A model generated the notes under the pieces. That model searched no databases and was not told where the DNA came from. It saw nothing but the letters and a program-made list of their open reading frames with translations. From positions 1 to 64,000 of the forward strand of contig JAVTVY010037248.1 of assembly GCA_036873755.1 (NCBI GenBank): a DNA stretch of 64,000 nt, given 5' to 3'. Shown piece after piece: positions 41,301 through 47,300 of the stretch; the first letter of the stretch is position 1, and each line of letters opens with the position of its first letter. A program made the translations under genes and the position numbers. The stretch comes from Hanleya hanleyi. Taxonomy: Eukaryota > Mollusca > Polyplacophora > Lepidopleurida > Hanleyidae.

Positions 41301-44300
41301 CTGCTCAATTACACAATGACTTCACACATCAACACCACTAGCAAAGTCTCACTGTACGCAACGAGCACTTCGATATGATACCAAGCACGACACATTTGGA
41401 GCACGTTTGGTCTATGTACCCCAAAGCTCCCATCTCAGCTTCGCTTTCTATACTACTCCGCGAGTGTGCAGTCGTTCAATAGCGCGACCGAAAAATAAAA
41501 CACCTCACCAGTTAGACTGATTGCATCCCCTGTATACAGTAGACGGTCGGATCTCGTTTCGCTGAATTCAAATTCGAATTCGAATTCAAATTATACTGAC
41601 TGATAATTCCAACAACCTGATTGGTTATCACAGTTCAGGTTGTCTTCATTAATGCGATTGATATTGCGATTGATAAAATTCATACACATTATACTTTTCT
41701 CCAAACATGCCAAAACAAATATCCATGTGTTTCATATGTTATGACTGTACATAGCAGGTGCTAGATGCTAAATTCAATATTCAGTCGTACTAAAAAAAAG
41801 AACTTCCGCGCCAATAATCGAAAACCCTATTTCATATGAAAGTCAGCATCAATTCCGCCTGTGTTTGAAATAAAAACAATTGAAGGCACACAATGGATTC
41901 GTGTAATAGGGAAGCGGTCAACAGTTTTCAATGATGCTGTTCAGACATGACGATGTTTTTCAGATAAATCCGTCTCTCTGGTCTTTAATGTTTATTCAAA
42001 GGAAATTTTCGATTTCTAGAGTGCGCGTCAGTAAAAATTCTGTTTTCGGATTTTTTTTTTTGATTACTAGATGGCTGGTTATTTTTCAAGTTCGCGATTT
42101 TTTTTTTCATCGGGACCCGTAATTGCGCGAGATGTCCCCTGATGCTACGTGGTTTACGACCTTCGTTACCACAGCCCCAAAGCAGATGAATACTGCAGAT
42201 TTTAAATATTACTATCTCAAGTAGTTCTTACAGTGCGCTTTGACTGAATTAGTTCTCTGTTGGTTATCTACCGCCGACATTTCCTGAGACTAACCGAAAC
42301 ATAATCTGGATCCCTTACCTGGGTTCCAGGAACTGACATCATCGATCACGTTCAGAATTGGAAATGCCCCCTGCAAAGTAACGATGGTGAAGAATGCCCC
42401 GCTCTTCCAGCGTTGTTCGTTACAGATATAACCCTCGACGGTGTACTTGTAACCATTCTCCCAGTCCAGGTGAGTCAATTTGGCTGACTGAGCCGTTGAA
42501 TTTAAGTCAGTGGTAGCGAGGCTTTCTTGTGATTTGGAGAGGTCACCTGGTAATGCAAACATTTATATTGATGATAACTTCAGGATAAGCAAAATCTATA
42601 CAAATACACTAAAGGTGAACAAAAACAGGTGGATTAAATATTTAATGTTGAATTTAAAGATATTATATAATGAGGTTAGGTAGGTGTGGCGTTATGGGGA
42701 TTCATCATTAGAAAATTTACGAGAGGAAGGGCTATGCCTGAACATCAGTTAACACGTTGAATTGTACGAACAGGATATACGGTCATGTTGAAAAAAGTTG
42801 GATGAGTTTTTCATAAAAAATTGTTCAATGTATGAATCATCGCTACAATAGAAGTGGACGAATTGGTATAATTATTATGGCAACTGTTCATCTTTGTCAT
42901 TTATTAATTATGATATCAATATTCATATATATATATATATTCCCTGCTGCTACTCGCATCGTACCATCACGCCAGTAAAAATAGGGCGATAGTACGATGA
43001 TACGAAATGGCAGATATCAGCCAGCTTAGAAACTTGATTCCCAAACCAGACTTCCCTGGCATGCCTGGTGAGGACCCTTGTCTTTTATATATTATCAGGG
43101 TTCAAAGCAGGATCGACTTTTCCAGAAATGTGTATGTGGAGTTTTGGGATGTCAGCCCCGTAAAAAGTCTGCTCCCATCTGCTATGTGGAAGATTTCAAG
43201 ACCGGTTATGTGGTGGAATATGCAAAGTATGTGGAAATAGTTCGATATTTGAATACCACTTACAAACAGTAATTTCTATGTGACATTTAGAAGTGATTTA
43301 GAAAGTTAATTGTGTTCTCCCCGTGAAGTAAATTCATGTCGTGTAACTATGGATATGCTGAAAATATTCAACGGACATAAAAAGTGATTGTTTGTTGACG
43401 AACAAATTGTGAATGACAGTGACATTAATTGTTCCCTTAACGGTAATGTTGTTTATTTGGTGTCGTGTTATATGTTGCGCTTGATTTGATTGTTAGATCG
43501 TCGAAATATTGCTGAATGCGACGTTAAACCTAAATTCTCTCTCTCTCTCTATATATATTATCAGGATGGTATATGAATATGAATATCGTAATTAATAAAT
43601 GACCAATGACAAGCCCCTGGGCTTGTAGGATCCACATATTAAATTGCTCATAAATTAGAGGTGCGGAACGCATGTACTTACCTTTTATGGCAAACAGCAC
43701 GTAGGAATCACCGGAGTCAGCTGTGGCGTCTCGAAGAACCGACCGACCATTCTCTTCTCCGAATAGTAATATCTCCACGGCTTCATACAGAGGATCTTTG
43801 ACCAATTCCTCGCTGAATATTTTCTTATGAGATGCGACCATCACGATTTTACCGTCATCAATAGCTAGAAGGAAATAATACTGCAACCCGACTCACAGTG
43901 TTTCCCATATCCATAAATCCAGGTCTTTCTAGCACAATTTGTTCCAGGCAATTTTTCAGTTGTCGATATTATATCGACACTATATGATATTATACAGATA
44001 TTGCATGCTGTGAGGTGTGATATCACGATTTGTCAGCTCGAGAAGGTGATGTTCAACGAGTGCGGAGCACGAGTTGAACATCACCATCGAGAGCTGACAA
44101 ATCGTGATATTACACCTCACAGCATGCAATACCTGTTTTATTATACCGAAAAAAACCATAAACAATACAAATAGACGTACATATTTATGTAGGCATATAT
44201 CTTCATCAGTTGGTAACGTAAAACGCTTTCCGTCTGTACACGCCATCGTGATTACAGCGGAATCACAGCACAACAGACGATAATGCTACGAAAGGGTCTG

Positions 44301-47300
44301 TTCACGGGCGATAACTGCGCGAGACCGTTTGACATTGCCTCTGCCATGTGACGTCAGCGCGTGATCGTGTGATATCGGCGCGAGATCGTGGGACATCACA
44401 TTGACGAGCTGTTTTTTTCATAAGACATCGAGAATTGCGGAATATCACGTGATGTTGTCTCAACCAATTAAAATAAACGAATACACAGTGAGGTATAATA
44501 ATTTGTAATATATGACGATAAAAGTGATTTCGAGCAAAATAAAACATTCCTACTGCATTCTTTGACCGAGAGTTTATATTCCATTATTCAGAGAATTTCG
44601 AATTTTGTAGTTACCTAAGATGTAGTATTACTCCTGTCTATTAACTGTCCATAAATGTGTCCATCATCTAGACTCACTACCGTTAGATATTCAAAAAAAG
44701 AACTTCCGCGCCAATAACATTCAGATGTACATCGATGCAACACTAAGATATCATTTAACCCTATCGGCCCTGGGCTTTTTGGGACCCGTCCTGGCCCTGG
44801 GGGGGGGGGGCAAATGGTCCCCACTAACTATTTTTCTTACCCCTTGAGCTAGGGAGCTGAAACTTACCACACTATTCCCTTGGGTCACGCTCTACCAGAA
44901 AATGTAAAAACAATCTCAGATTGCCGCTTTAATGACGTCACAGTGACGTCATTTTCACAAACAAATTGGTCGATTTTTCGGTCGGATTTTCCGAATTTTT
45001 ATTCATGCAATTTCTCCGCAGAAACTGAATGATAAATTATTAAATATTAATGTGATGTGAAATAAAATAGTTTTTCATCGCGGAAAAGCAGAAATTTTTA
45101 AGAAATATAACAATAACATCACTTTTCTGGTACCCCACGTGACCGCCATCTTGAATTTACCCACGATCCGCTACTCGCGGGGTTATGCAAATAGGCTCTA
45201 AATGACTCCAATATGATAAACTATAAAGTCAAGGAGTTTCAGCTTTCTGCTTTTGTCGTTCTGGAGATAGCGAAGACCGTTTGATAGGGGGCCATTATAT
45301 CCCGTGGAAAATTGGGCGAAATCTATTTTATTTCACATCAGGCTATTATTTACTAATTTGTCATGCAGTGTTTGCAAAGAATATGCGTAAATAAATATTT
45401 CGAAAAATCTGAATCATGAATCAGGATGACTCAGTGACTTTCTTCACTGTGACGTCATGAAAGCGGCCGTCTTGAACATTTTACATTTTCTGGTAGAGCT
45501 TGACCCAAGAGTATAGCGTGGAAAGTTTCAGCCCCCCTAGCTCAAGGGGTAAGGAAAATATTTAGAGTGCGCCGAATTCCCCCCTTCCAGGCCTGGACAT
45601 GCAGGTTCCAAAAAGCTCAAGCCAGATAGGGTTAATATTAAACATGTACGTATATCTTATCTATGTAATAATCACAAGGAAAATCGTTAGACCTACAATG
45701 TACTTGTTGATCGTGTTCATTAGATTGAGATGGTTATAACTTACAGTCGAGGTAATTCTTGATGCCCTCTGGCACAGAAACCTTTAGCGCGTTACTGGTT
45801 GCTATGGTTTTAAAGAATTTAAAATCCACCATCTGAGCAGAAGCAGACTCGAACACATAAACATGTAGTCCATCGTTGAGTAAACTATCGTTGACTGTCG
45901 CCTGGAATGCCTGTAAAGCAATATTGTGAATCAGATCGAATACCACTCAGTTCTTTTCTTCGTTTATTATAACTCTGTAGCTGCTATCTACCAGTAAGGC
46001 ACAAGTAAAGCACTGTTCATGAATGTACGAACCTTTGGATCGTACCTTTTTATTCTAATTCTTTAGGTACACAAATTCAAGTAAAATACTGTTCATGAAT
46101 GGACGAACGTTTTGAACAAACATACAAGTATTTAATGGCTGTTGAAAATGTATTTTACTTGTACTCCACTCTTAGATACCAAATTTAGCGGTATCATATA
46201 TAAGGTATAGTATCAATCTATTAAAAACAGACCTGGAACTAATTCCCTAACTGAATCTGACCTCCTCCCCATCTCACGAAAATAACTTTACAGCTAAATC
46301 ATATTTGACTAATCAATGGATCTTATGCCATGTTATAATAGGACGGATTTTCGCACGCAATCAACTTACCGGGATATCAAGAAAAACAAAATTGAAATTA
46401 ACTTGCTGAAGCAAAATATAGCAAAATACGATACATACATGTATTTATCCAATCATTTTACGAATAAAGTTACGTAGGAAGGAGCTATGCGATGATATAG
46501 CTTGTACATTGTTATTTGTGGCATTTTGTTTTCCTGGGACGTGGACATTCCACAGGTAATCGATTGATATGTTCTCATAGTATTCTATTATGTAAAAGGC
46601 TTACCACATTATCGAAGACGGTAGCATTAGTGTTTGACATCTTAGGGAGAGTGGATGTGAGCTTGGTCCAGGAGAGCTTATGTTTCCCGTGCATTTCCAG
46701 TGTTCCTCCGGGCATAAGTATGATGCCTTTCTGGTCCTCGTCCTCCGTAAACTTTCGCGCCGTACCTTTATCACCTAAATACAAGTTTACAGAACAGGAT
46801 GTTATGTTCTAACACGAAATTGTCCTAAGCCTCAATAGTCATGCAGTGCTTACCCATCTGACTGAATCCCTCCACAATCCAGTCTTTCTAAAAGTTATAT
46901 ACTCAATTACTCGTAGAATTATTATTTTCACAGTTGCTACCAGACAGGATTTCATATCAAATGATATGGGCATATATATTCAATTATTAAAAACAACACA
47001 TTGCATGTGTGTGCTCAGTATGTCGGCCGTCATACACATGGGACAATTTCGGTTGTCGATGAATCGATTAGCGTGCAGAAGTTGCAATCAAAGTTTAACA
47101 AGTTTTTGAAGGGTGAAGATTCAGCCTCAGTGAGGCGCGGTTGAAGTCCAAGACGAAATACGCATCAACGTATTTTGTCGATGGCATAAAGTACAAGATT
47201 TTGTTGCATACTCGGAATTGAGCCCATGCGCCCGGTGATTCAGAAATAACAGGACCGTGAAATAGTGTATGTTTGCAAACTCGTGGATTTTGCGGTAATA

